NCBI GenBank assembly: GCA_903632075.3
Contig: CAHIKZ030001200.1
Location: forward strand, 1,125,001 to 1,189,000
Direction: 5' to 3'
Length of the DNA stretch: 64,000 bases
DNA from: Acanthosepion pharaonis
Lineage: Eukaryota; Mollusca; Cephalopoda; Sepiida; Sepiidae
Part shown: one piece after another, positions 54,914-64,000 of the stretch
Layout of the letters: every line of letters begins with the position of its first letter
Position numbering within the stretch: the stretch's first letter is position 1
Notes under the pieces: model-generated
Told to the model about the DNA's origin: nothing
The model's input: the letters and a program-made list of their open reading frames with translations, nothing else
Database searches by the model: none
Position numbers and translations under genes: made by a program

Positions 54914-56994
54914 CTGATATATCGTATTTCGAAGGAAATTGGTTTCAATTTTAAATAATATATGAAATATATTATTTACTGATGTTCTGGTTAACAGTTT
55001 GTTTAGGTATTGTCCGAGTTGTTACTGCTTCCACCTATTTTACTCACAACTGTAGTTTTTGCAATAAATACAGTTGAGTGAGTAAAGCGTTTCCTTGTTG
55101 CTTTTGATAATGTTTTTTTTTTCGTCTCTTTTCATGTTTTGTACTGTTATATAAACTTGGCAAACATCCGCTGACGTCAGAATTTTGCGTTTTCTCTTCC
55201 TTTCTCTTTAGTTCTCACAGACATACACATATATTTCAACTCATTTCAATGTCATTGTTTTACAAATTTCTTTTTTTTTTCTTTTTAATCTAACTGATTT
55301 CAGAAGACAGAAGACAATAAGTCAGAGAAATAACTGAATAAACCATGACGTATTAATTCGAGTCGACGACAGAATTGAATTCCTGCTGTAGAACATAAAA
55401 TGTCTTTTGTCATTAACTTGGTTGGCCTCGCCGGAATTTCAAGTAGGACAAAGACGGTATATGAGCAAACGTCAGTGGAAGAAAAAAAAAAGAAAAAAGA
55501 CAAGATGGTTTACATTGGTGTGAAAGGAAAAAGAAAATGGCGAAACCCTTGGGTTTATAAGGGAAAAATATACACAAAAGGGAGAAAGCAAAACATGTTG
55601 AAAAGCACAAAACTACAGGGAGTAGACAAAATCTGTTTAGAGAAACGATTAGTTAGCAAGAAAACTAAACGGTGACGTATAAGGAACTGGTAGGCTTAAA
55701 AATGTAAGTACGGGTGGTTCGTGGTGAGTATAAATCGAATGCCAGATATTAAATAATCACTGAAGAAAGCATAGATCAATCTAACAGGTAAGAAAAGAAA
55801 AACAAAGAAAGACAAAAACGCACACGAAGAGAAGAACCCCCAAATTCTAGGAACTAGGAACGAGATGTGTGAGTTAACAACATGGATACTATTCATGCAA
55901 CTAAAGAAGTGTACGTTTTCGCTGCTGTAGAAATTAACAGTTAAAGAAATTAATGAAGGTGAACTACTAAACAAACCGGCCGTCCTAGAATTTGAAACAG
56001 CTCAAAAGACTGGAGAAAGTCAAAGAAGAAAATTGGGGTTGGGTGGGGTATATTTTGACACCAACTGTCTGGAGCAAACAAAAAGAAACGATTATCAGAT
56101 TGTTAAAACAATGAATTCTGTTTTTTAAAAATTATCTTTTAAAACGAAATTAAAACATTAATCTGAAGCCACGAGTCATGTTCTTGAATAGCCTAGTCAG
56201 ATCGAGGCTTTCATATGAATGTGATGTATGGCGCCCACTCAGTTCAGAAATATCTTATCTATCACCGGTATGCAACCATTTTCTCATATCAATAGTTAAA
56301 ATAGCTTTTCTTTCTAAGTAACAGCTAAAATGGATATCACATGTAACTCGAAGAGAAAATAAAGATATAATCAAAATTTTGACGTTCGGCACTACTTCAA
56401 GCTAAGAAAGGAGACTCCAATGAATACTGAAAAGAGCTATAAAGAAGAAGCCTATTGTTTTAAAAGAATGATTTTCTAAATTTCGACCGACCGATATTAG
56501 TACCGGTCAATGGATTTCAAATGTTTCCTTTTAAGATAACAGCTAATATTACCATTATCAATAATACGACATATTTCAGTTAAATATAAATTTTATTGAG
56601 CAAAATGAAAACCCTTAGAATCTACAATTTTTTGCCAAAATGATGAAATTTTACTTATTCCTTCAATACAGAATTCTGAAGTTCAGGGTTGACGAATTTT
56701 TCGAATGCAATTTTCGAGGCGGTTTGGTTGTTGAAAATATTTCCTGGTTAGAATCTTTAGAAATTCGAACTAGGCTGAGTTTTTCAATTTCGTAACGCGG
56801 CTCGAACAATGGAAGAATAATTTATTTGTAACACTGAATACCTAAACAACGGACTAGAAAGACTCCATCATTACCAAGCAGGCCCTGTTTTGTTGGGGTT
56901 TTTCTATTATTATGAGGAAGAGCTGTTCTCTCAAGAATGTCTTTTTACCTTGAACGTTTTTTTTAAGACACAAGCTCACCCCAGACCTCAAGTG
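54914..56994. other. No assignable feature
   Basis: The lysine-rich 91-codon plus frame at 55,400-55,675 is open on both strands and has no known domain. CTAAAATGGATATCAC near 56,325 echoes 4,180. No repeat family is evident otherwise. Confidence 0.4.
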
Positions 56995-57200
56995 AGACTC
57001 ACATCTACGACACATCGCTAAAGACGCTGAAAATATTGCCAGGAGCTTGGACTGTTCCAATCAGAACTTAACTCCTTATGCTATGCCATATCTTTACAAG
57101 AGCCAGATCCGACCGAAAATCGAGTATTGCTGGCATATCTGAGCTGGAGCTGACAAATCCTCAATTTTCAGTTTTCATAAAGTTCAAAGGTATCTACACG
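56995..57200 (+). pseudogene. LINE family 1 RT-adjacent fragment
   Basis: Plus strand: HIAKDAENIARSLDCSNQ, LTPYAMPYLYKSQIRPKIEY, CWHI, then after a stop AGADKSS and FHKVQRYLH. This is the segment following the RT core (usual form YKSQIRPKMEYCCHIWAGA) of LINE family 1. Confidence 0.75.
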
Positions 57201-58198
57201 GGCATAAATATTCTTTTGGTGCAAAATTGTATTTGGAGAATGTCTGAAAGGGGATGTTATTTTTAAAAGTTCAGCCTCAATTTCAAATGAAGTTTTAACT
57301 TCATCAGCACTAGGTTGTTTATTGTTTACGTTTGGAGACACAATTTGTAATAGATGTATGCTTGTGTATATTGCATTTCCGCGGGCAACTTCAGCTTAAT
57401 GTGGTCAGGGTTGAAATGTGACTCAAAGCGATATTTGAGAACAGGACATTTCTTCTGTGTTGGTTTCGATTGTATGATGTGATTTTTATCTTTTCCCAAC
57501 ATTTCGACACATTGACTACGCTGTTTCGCGTCGTTAATTTTTTTTCCAATTTTCAGGGGATATTGCTTTCTCGAAGTGTTGACTAATTTTTTTTCCTTCT
57601 TAATTGTTCAGTATTTACCCTTCCATTTTTCTTCCTTTTCTTCTATCAATTTTTCGAGTCGGGATTGTCACCCAACGGGATTAACATTTACCTTAGAGTT
57701 ATTCTTGGAATGATCTCACGTGCTTCGACTAAAGAAGGTACAATTACATTATTTGGTTCCTCCATGTTGTTTTGGTCAAGATTTAGAAAGATCTACTTGG
57801 AATCTATAGTTTATCACTGACATAGCAGATATTAGACCCCCTTACATTGTCGCACTATCCAATATTACTGGTTGTATTATTGTGCATTTAAATTTTAATT
57901 TATTTACTTTTTTATATTCTTAATATGTGTGTGTTTTAAACTGGCTGAAGTTTGATGCGAGTCTGTTTATATTCAGCTAAATTAAACAGCATTTCCTGAT
58001 TCATGTAATAGTTTTAATTATGAGCGATTATTTCTGAGAACAGTTTCAACACATCGTTGATTATGGTAACAAGGGCCCGTTAAAATACGCCCAAGCCTGA
58101 CAATTAACCGATTTGGGTAAAAGACAACTGTAGAAACATATTGGCAAAAGCACACAACATTCAATTAATGAAAGAATGGTGATAGTTTCATTACCACA

Positions 58199-58200
<2 letters not shown>
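57201..58200. other. No assignable feature
   Basis: AT-rich, unassigned. Confidence 0.35.

Positions 58201-58244
<44 letters not shown>
58201..58244. repeat. (TC)n microsatellite
   Basis: About 22 TC units. Confidence 0.98.
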
Positions 58245-58246
<2 letters not shown>

Positions 58247-58323
58247 ACGACCATATAACAACAAAGAACAAATGTAAAATTATCTTGACGTCAAAAAATA
58301 ACGTTTTTCTATAAGCTATTTTA

Positions 58324-58800
58324 ATGGGCACGTGGCCAAGTGGTTAGAACTTTCGCATTCTGACCATGAGTCCCGGGTTCGAATCTCACCATGGTCGATT
58401 TATCAGGAAGGAGACTTCTTGATTTTATTAAACTGGAGCGGTCGATGCTGCACCTTTCGAAAGTGCCTAAAACCATACCACGGTTTGACCTAAGCCTTGT
58501 GAGTAAAATTGGGTGGACGAAACCTTTCGGGTGCAGTCGATAGCTCTGCTAGCACGAGTCACAAGTCATCGTGACCGAGGGTTTGAACGTGCTTGTTCAA
58601 ATTGTTGATCACGCTAGATAACAGGCTATTTCCCAGAAACTATATCTAATGTCTACTCGGCATAGTTGCATTATAAACGACAGGTGTGTTCTGCGGGAGA
58701 TTAATAAACACAAATGCGCCTGGGCAAGCGTCTACAATAAGGATTGGCTAGTCGCCCTAGTAAACGGGTATCCTCGAATACGAGTGGCCAGCTATATATA
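58324..58800 (+). mobile_element. tRNA-derived SINE (SINE-F) with well-kept A and B boxes
   Basis: GGGCACGTGGCCAAGTGGTT gives a near-perfect A box (TGGCCAAGTGG). GTCCCGGGTTCGAATCTCAC gives the B box, about 40 bases downstream. The body has AAGCCTTGTGAGTAAAATTG, GGACGAAACCTTTCGGG and a 3' part to CCTCGAATACGAGTGGCC. The acceptor 3' strand of a tRNA is absent (CATGGTCGATT instead), so it is a SINE. It is the only copy in the window. Confidence 0.7.
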
Positions 58801-58974
58801 CATTTTAAGTTAAATATAGTATAAATTAGGCACTATTTAAGTTAACTGGTCCGTTAACGAAAAATACGTAAAAACTGATATTTCTGTTTAAATATTTGTA
58901 GATTTACATTCATTAGATCTTCCTCTACCCACGACATTTTATCATTTTAGAACAGGGGGTGGAGCCATGTTATA

Positions 58975-59448
58975 AATACAGTGTAAAATAATGAACGCCT
59001 GAAGATGGTCATTGACTACTTGGCCGAAACGTCCTCTCTATAATGACATCTATAACAATCCTTCGAATAAATCGAGCAAGTCCATGTATGATGACAATTC
59101 CTAATCAAAACAGAATTATGAAATATAAGCTTATCTTGAAAATAGAATAAATATAGGCTGATTGATTCCAATGTTTTTATGAAAACATTGAGTTTTATAA
59201 TGTTTTTTTCTTACGGTTTATCAACCCCTTGTGGGTTCTTTAAAGAAGAAACATATTTTGGAATGTAAGAATAATTCTTTATTTCAGGAGTGACTATTGA
59301 ATTAACATTTTGTTTCAGAATAACAATGAATTTTACAGATATAAGTTATACTATTTAACCCATATCTTGAGGAGATGAATTCATACCTTTCCTATGGGTA
59401 TTTGCATGAAAGTTGCTCTAATGAACCTGATTAGAATTCGAGTTTAAT
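58975..59448. repeat. 470-bp composite repeat, copy 2
   Basis: Second copy of 54,441-54,913, about 95 percent identical by eye. Core CTGAAGATGGTC...GGCCGAAACGTC is identical except inside the loop. The SINE-B part ends with TGAACCTGATTAGAATTCG. Confidence 0.88.
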
Positions 59449-59715
59449 AATAAAATTTATTTCTTTGATATATCTGCACTTTGTTTTTATGCATAAATGT
59501 CAAGTTTGAAACTCTGCTAAAATCATTGATAACTGCGAACTACTGGAAATTGGAAAAAGACAATGACGTAATCATATTTCAAATTTGACATAAAAAAAAC
59601 ATAAAACTGAAACATGGATTGATACTGTATTTAAATTATGAAACTATATATTTATTCGGTAAATATAAAATAAAATACAAGTAAATAAGAATTTGGGCAA
59701 ACTTACCCATAACAG
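59449..59715. other. No assignable feature
   Basis: AT-rich, unassigned. Confidence 0.35.
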
Positions 59716-60200
59716 TTCTTGTGTTTTTTATAAATAATTATAGATTTCTTCATTACTAAAAAGTGGTGATGAGGCTGCTGTACTGATAACGATATAAATT
59801 CCTATTCAAAAAGCCTTTCTAAAAAGCATTTGATGTTTGGGAAGACTTTGCGAAGTATGTCGATACGAGAAGTATGTTGTACTCTTTCGAATATTATAGA
59901 ATAAATTCATGAATAAAGAGATCTTTTTTTTTAAAAAAAAAAAAGCAGTTCTTGTATTTAAAAAAAATAGATTCTGTCAATACTAAAAAAGGGAGATCAG
60001 GCTGCAGTACCGATAACGATATAAGATCCTATTCAAAAAGCCTTTATAAAAAAAATCTGATGTTTGGGCAGACTTTGGGAAGTATGTTGGGCCAATAACT
60101 TTGCAGCATTCTCTCGTATATTATAAGAGAGATTCATGAATAAAGACATGCTTTTTGCAAAAAGCAGTTCTTGTGCTTTTTATTAAAAAAAATTGAAAAC
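59716..60200 (+). repeat. Tandem duplication, unit about 225 bp, 2.2 copies
   Basis: AGCAGTTCTTGT-TTT marks unit starts at 59,716 (as AACAGTTCTTGTG), 59,944 and 60,163. Each unit has GATGAGGCTGC or GATCAGGCTGC, CCGATAACGATATAA, CAAAAAGCCTTT, TGATGTTTGGG and ATTCATGAATAAAGA. Confidence 0.92.
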
Positions 60201-61375
60201 TATTTCGACATTTATAGGAAACAATTAAAGATTAAATATCAGTTTAGTTTCGGTCCCCTTACCAGTCTAAAAAAAGGAAAATCTGGGAAATCCGCGGAGG
60301 AGTCAATTTGGAACCACTCCACTATCTTTCCGAAGAACGCGTTTTAATACACACACAGTAAAGAAAGATCCGTAGAATGTCACACACACTAACGTTCTGA
60401 AGAGAAATGGCATTGAAAATATTTTTCAGATCAAATTTAAGGGGCGTCGATTTTACATGAGCTCAACTTTTCGACTATTGTATAGAGTGAGGAAATTTAT
60501 ATTTTATGCTTAGATCTATGGGAGTAAATAATAGTTTCGATTTCCTGAGTTAATTCGAAAGCGTTTTGTTTAAATATATCTATGAGGCATTCAAATGCTA
60601 CTAGAGACAGAGACCTAAATGACGTCTAAATGTATTATGGCATCTGTTCGATTTTGCAAAGTTTAGAGTAAATACGTGTAACAATTACCAGCAAAAGCTG
60701 AATGCTTTCAGACTGTCGTCATAAACCCGGGGAATATTCTATGATCCGATGAGATACAAAAACAGAAAAGAAATTCGCAGAGACAGGCAAGGGATTGTTG
60801 TCACGATTTTTATTTATTCATTTGTTTTTTGGCCTCTTTTTTATTTATTTTTTTTATTTTTTTGTTTTGTTTTTTAGGCTTCAAAGAGGAAAAACAGATT
60901 TTTAATCTCTCGTATTTAATTTTTTTTTATCTCTTTCTATTTCATTCTTCAAAACTGTTCCATTACGAGAACCTGGAGATAATCCTTGCATGCAATGAGA
61001 ATTCCGACCGAATTTTTTGAGCGTAACTCAAAGACATTTGCAAGAGAACATTTCAGGAATAGAAACAGCATCGGTTTGGCACAATGGACGCCATGAAGAA
61101 GGCAAGTAAAACATTAAGCAAGAACACTTTTGGCCTTGACATGCAAGTGACGAGATGTTTTGCCAAGATATCCAGCTATCATTCAGATTGGAACAGACAC
61201 GTTCGTTTTTCAAGGTCATTAACTAAAAAATGTATGCAGTCGAAATACGAACTTTCTCGAACCATTTTCAGTCGCTGTTTGATCGGTTGATTTTGTTTAG
61301 CGGCATATCAACATCTCTATGGGTTATTTTATACCGAAATCTAAATATTTTGAACGCAATTGTATGCCTTCAACT
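60201..61375. other. No assignable feature
   Basis: The 68-codon plus frame at 61,084-61,290 has no recognised domain. Confidence 0.35.
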
Positions 61376-61377
61376 AC

Positions 61378-61575
61378 AGATAAAATATATTGTTAGTAAT
61401 TCTAATATAAAATGTATTGTAGGTCATTTTGCTATAAAATGTATGGTTGGTAATTTTACTATAAAATGTATTGTTGGTTATTTTTCTATAAAATATATTG
61501 GTAATACTGTAATAAGATTCATTGTTGGTCATTTTGCTTTAAAATTGTATAGTTAATAATTTTACTATAAATATG
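61378..61575 (+). repeat. Tandem repeat, unit about 27 bp, seven diverged copies
   Basis: Unit CTATAAAATGTATTGTTGGT plus ATTTT, repeated from 61,380 to 61,570. The 108-codon frame across it (repeats of IKCIVGHFA) is a consequence of the unit being a multiple of three. Confidence 0.92.
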
Positions 61576-62415
61576 TATTTATTATACCTACCTAAATTTT
61601 TATTTATTTTATTTTTTTTTTTTTTTGGCGTTCACTATTTGCCAATAGCTGTAAACATAAAGATTCTACCAAGGATTGTATATTCTACCTGAGAACAAAA
61701 GCAATTAAGATTTGGTTACCTACTCCTCAAAATCCTCCATCTCCCGATGAGAAAACTTGCTACCGTCCTTTGCGGGTAACCATTACGCCATGCTATCTCA
61801 GCATTTACATGCTTTATGTTATTTGCACGCAGGTACACAGATGATTTGTCTTCCATCTTACTAAAAATGACGCTATGTTCTAAAGATAACAGGTTCGAAA
61901 GACAATATTTTTCAAACTTTCTCCCCGTTAATTCTTCCCCCATAATCGCCCATTTTTCCACTATTAACAACTGCAAAACGATTGCTAAAGAACTGCACGC
62001 CATTAGTAAAAGTCATCAATATATGACTTACAATTCAGGATTTGTACTAGAAATGGCGGTGCTTTACGTGTTCATTTCTATAGACGGGATAATTTGTCTT
62101 ACGATATTGACTTAAGATGATGGCATCATCTATTCGTGCAAACAAAAGAAATTTTCTATATTTACTCTCGTGATATGATGACAATTGAATGTTTGTAGGG
62201 CTTTGAGTTCTTTGTGGAGATTCAGGTTTTAAAATATTACATACTTATTATTATTATAATTTGAACAGGACATTTATGTATATATTAAATTCATTAAATA
62301 TTCCGCTATGCGTAGAAAGTGAATTCTGTTAAAATAAAATTCATTTTAAATATACAATAAAGACATTTTTATTTCTTTATTTTTGGATGAAAAATTTAAC
62401 TTAATTCATTCTAAT
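61576..62415. other. No assignable feature
   Basis: Overlapping 95- and 99-codon frames on opposite strands (61,716-62,115), neither with a known domain. Confidence 0.4.
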
Positions 62416-62416
62416 G

Positions 62417-62417
62417 A

Positions 62418-62455
<38 letters not shown>

Positions 62456-62546
62456 ATGTGTGTCTTTGTGTGTCTGTGTTTGTGTGTGCATTTGTTTGTA
62501 TGTGTTATTCTCCATTTTTTATATATTTATGATGATAATAATAATG

Positions 62547-62590
<44 letters not shown>
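62417..62590. repeat. (TA)n, (TG)n and (TAA)n microsatellites
   Basis: TA and TG to about 62,510, then (ATA)n/(TAA)n at 62,533-62,590. Confidence 0.97.
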
Positions 62591-62592
<2 letters not shown>

Positions 62593-62970
62593 CAAGGACC
62601 TTGAAATCGAAATCTCAAAAATATGGCACATGGGAACATCAAAAATCCTTGTTGTAGTTGGAGCCCTAGGATTGGTTGGAAAAGATTCCAGTAGACTAAT
62701 TGAAGGGATTCCTGGAAGCCCATGCTTCAAAGAAATACAAAAAAATTGTTCTGACAAGTACAGCCCGCACATTACGAAGGGCTTTACCTATGTAAAATAT
62801 GATTTTTGTTTTGTTTTTTTGTTGTTTTTTTTGTTTTGTTTTTTTTGTTTTTTTTGTCAGTGGAAAGTGTCATGATGCCATTTCTAACCTTAGGTCCCTG
62901 GGCGGGACCCGGAAAGAAATGTGTAAACGCCAGAAATCAAAGGAAATAAAAACAATAATAATAATAATGA
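62589..62970 (+). pseudogene. Non-LTR retroelement C-terminus (family 3) and 3' end, flanked by (TAA)n
   Basis: The plus strand reads KYKDLEIEISKIWHMGTSKI, LVVVGALGLVGKD, LIEGIPGSPCFKEIQK, the same C-terminal segment as on the minus strand at 20.9-21.3 kb. A 3' UTR follows with T/G-rich sequence, CTTAGGTCCCTGGGCGGGAC and AAATAAAAAC, ending in (AAT)n at 62,952-62,968. It is 5'-truncated exactly at a (TAA)n array, and a shorter array follows. Confidence 0.75.
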
Positions 62971-63236
62971 TTATAATGTCTAAATAAATAACGACAGATT
63001 ATATTTGCCGTGAATATTATTAAATACATGTTGTGGTTTAATGGTTTAGCCATAAAATCTTCCCCTACATTCCCCTCCTCTAATATAAAACCATCGTCTT
63101 TCTTCCTCGGTTTCTTGATAGTGCAAATCCCCCCAAATTTTTACGGTCAACTTAATTCCGCTACTTCATTTGTTATTTTTATTTGATTTTTTTTAATGCC
63201 TGGTTTATTATCCGATTGTATAGTCTATGTGAGGAG
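62971..63236. other. No assignable feature
   Basis: AT-rich spacer. Confidence 0.35.
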
Positions 63237-63420
63237 ATTAGCTAAATACTTATATATGTGATAGAACTTATTAGGAGGATTTGAGATAATCATGATTAAG
63301 TAATTCATCGAGTATAGAAGACACCTCAACGGAAAGAAGTGGGCGGGATTCATCAGTAGTGCTATAAGGCAAACGTCATACCAACTGTACCAACGGGCCT
63401 CGGTGATGAAAAGGTATCGA
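63237..63420 (-). mobile_element. Hammerhead repeat, truncated inverted copy
   Basis: The minus strand matches the direct copies: TTGGTATGACGTTTGCCT, then CTGATGAATCCC (CTGATGA at 63,350-63,356), CGTTGAGGTGTCTTC, GATGAATTACTTAATC and CTCAAATCCTCCTAATAAGT. The GAAA half of the ribozyme core is deleted. It is inverted relative to the two copies downstream. Confidence 0.8.
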
Positions 63421-63530
63421 ATTAGTGAATATATGATTGTGCGGTGCTATATCGTGTCTAATTCGCCACCTCTTCGTTGGTATGACGTTTGCCTGATAAC
63501 GTCATTGTCCGAGTTTCAGTTCTCGGTAGA

Positions 63531-63594
63531 GGATGCGCACTGCTGATGAGTCCCAAATATAAGACGAAACGGCCGTCCAGGGCTTTCTGCATTC
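63531..63594 (+). ncRNA. Type I hammerhead ribozyme, complete core
   Basis: Stem I: GGATGC/GCATTC and GCACTG/CAGGGC (one A-G mismatch). CTGATGA at 63,543-63,549. Stem II GTC/GAC with a 10-base loop. GAAA at 63,566-63,569. Stem III ACGGCCGT, a palindrome with at most a two-base loop, so cleavage may need a dimer. Predicted cleavage after C at 63,577 (GTC). All invariant core bases are present. Cleavage is predicted, not shown. Confidence 0.82.
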
Positions 63595-63915
63595 TTTTGA
63601 GGTATCTTCTGGACTAGATGAATTACTAAATTATAATTAAATCAAATCCTCCTAATACTTTCTATCACTTGTATATCCTTGCTTGAACTGGCTTCAAATG
63701 CTCTGATTGGAGCGGCTTGGTGATAGTAGTCGTGGCTCGTGGGGCCACACTCCTATGGATAAGGAGAAACTCGGATGAGTTCCACCACAGAATATGTGAA
63801 CGAGCGGCACAATATCGAGTCTAATTCGTTAACTCTTCGTCACCGAGGCCCGATGGTACTGTTTCTATGACGTTTGCCTGATAACGTAACTGTCAGGGTT
63901 TCAGTTCTCGGTAGT

Positions 63916-63979
63916 GGATGCGCATTGGTGATGAGGCCCAAATATAGGACGAAACGGCTGTCCAGTGCTTTTTGCATTC
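63916..63979 (+). ncRNA. Hammerhead ribozyme, core-mutated copy
   Basis: Same architecture: stem I GGATGC/GCATTC and GCATTG/CAGTGC, core GTGATGA at 63,928-63,934 (the invariant first C is G), stem II G-GCC/GG-C with mismatch, GAAA at 63,951-63,954, stem III ACGGCTGT and C at 63,962. The C-to-G change is expected to abolish cleavage. Confidence 0.8.
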
Positions 63980-64000
63980 TGTTGAGGTTTCTTCTAGACT

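Larger units (their letters stand above)
63421..64000 (+). mobile_element. Hammerhead-ribozyme repeat (retrozyme- or SINE-like), about 1.5 units
   Basis: Two direct copies with shared order: ATCG-GTCTAATTCG, ACTCTTCGT, TATGACGTTTGCCTGATAAC, TTTCAGTTCTCGGTAG, the hammerhead, then GCATTCTTTTGAGGTATCTT. Period is about 385 bases. After the first ribozyme the unit continues GGACTAGATGAATTACTAAA, TCAAATCCTCCTAATACTTT, CTTCAAATGCTCTGATTGG and GTCGTGGCTCGTGGGGCC. The second copy runs off the window. Metazoan retrozymes and schistosome hammerhead repeats have a similar layout. Confidence 0.8.

Noticed and set aside
55400..55675. Lysine-rich 91-codon frame
   Set aside because: Composition-driven, overlapped by an opposite frame, no homology recognised, no splice or promoter context.
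58324..58395. tRNA gene candidate
   Set aside because: A and B boxes are good, but the acceptor 3' strand and a closing CCA-side stem are missing and a SINE body follows.
61230..61556. Repeat protein (IKCIVGHFA)n
   Set aside because: 27-bp tandem repeat whose length is divisible by three.
61716..62115. Two overlapping frames of 95 and 99 codons on opposite strands
   Set aside because: Mutually exclusive, ordinary AT-rich composition, no domain.

Overview
The window looks like AT-rich nuclear DNA of an invertebrate animal. It is intergenic or intronic and almost entirely built from repeats. I find no intact host gene, no rRNA and no tRNA gene that I would trust. All recognisable coding sequence is broken transposon sequence: hAT, Tc1/mariner and IS630-like transposases, several non-LTR retrotransposons, Penelope-like elements (PLEs) and one LTR element. 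Long (TA)n, (TG)n, (TAA)n and (GATA)n arrays, several tRNA-derived SINE families and the mix of transposons fit a large lophotrochozoan genome. A mollusc, perhaps a cephalopod, is my best guess, but this is inference. The last 760 bases carry a hammerhead-ribozyme repeat that resembles schistosome and other metazoan HHR repeats, so a flatworm is not excluded.

Layout. 0-2 kb: decayed hAT transposase. 2.1-2.85 kb: PLE remnant with inverted terminal blocks. 2.9-7.4 kb: SINE, LINE 3' ends, a hairpin-rich element and an old 130-bp tandem repeat. 7.5-14.2 kb: PLE-terminus-like inverted pair, foldback, SINE-A copies, two LINE C-terminal remnants, a four-copy SINE array. 16.2-17.9 kb: the best retroelement in the window, a 5'-truncated PLE with RT and GIY-YIG nuclease split by one frameshift. 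19.8-25.7 kb: LINE RT pieces, a 31-bp minisatellite, dispersed repeats, SINEs. 27.8-34.4 kb: microsatellites, hammerhead-like motifs, transposase fragments, a SINE split by a LINE. 35.1-38.4 kb: a Tc1 transposase split by a LINE, then more LINE tails. 39.7-41.2 kb: an LTR element with a 5-bp target duplication inside a tandem array of hairpin-rich units. 42.9-48 kb: more microsatellites, a nearly complete Tc1 element (44,850-46,107), a 395-bp MITE and hammerhead-like hairpins. 49-53 kb: minisatellites, a LINE, and a retroelement C-terminus with a PD...D nuclease-like pattern. 54-64 kb: a 470-bp block repeated 4.5 kb apart, a tRNA SINE, a 230-bp tandem duplication, and the hammerhead repeat at the end.

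The main point of interest is self-cleaving-ribozyme-like structure. Two direct copies of a type I hammerhead, 385 bases apart, lie at 63.5 and 63.9 kb (the first has a complete core, the second has a C-to-G core change), with a truncated inverted copy just upstream. A second, dispersed family at about 27.9, 32.8, 44.2, 46.5, 46.7 and 47.4 kb keeps CTGANGA and GAAA and shows compensatory changes in both putative helices, but has an unusual T-T pair next to the core. None of this has been tested by search or folding here.

Coordinates of diverged repeats are approximate (about 20 bases). Family names come from recognising protein motifs by eye.
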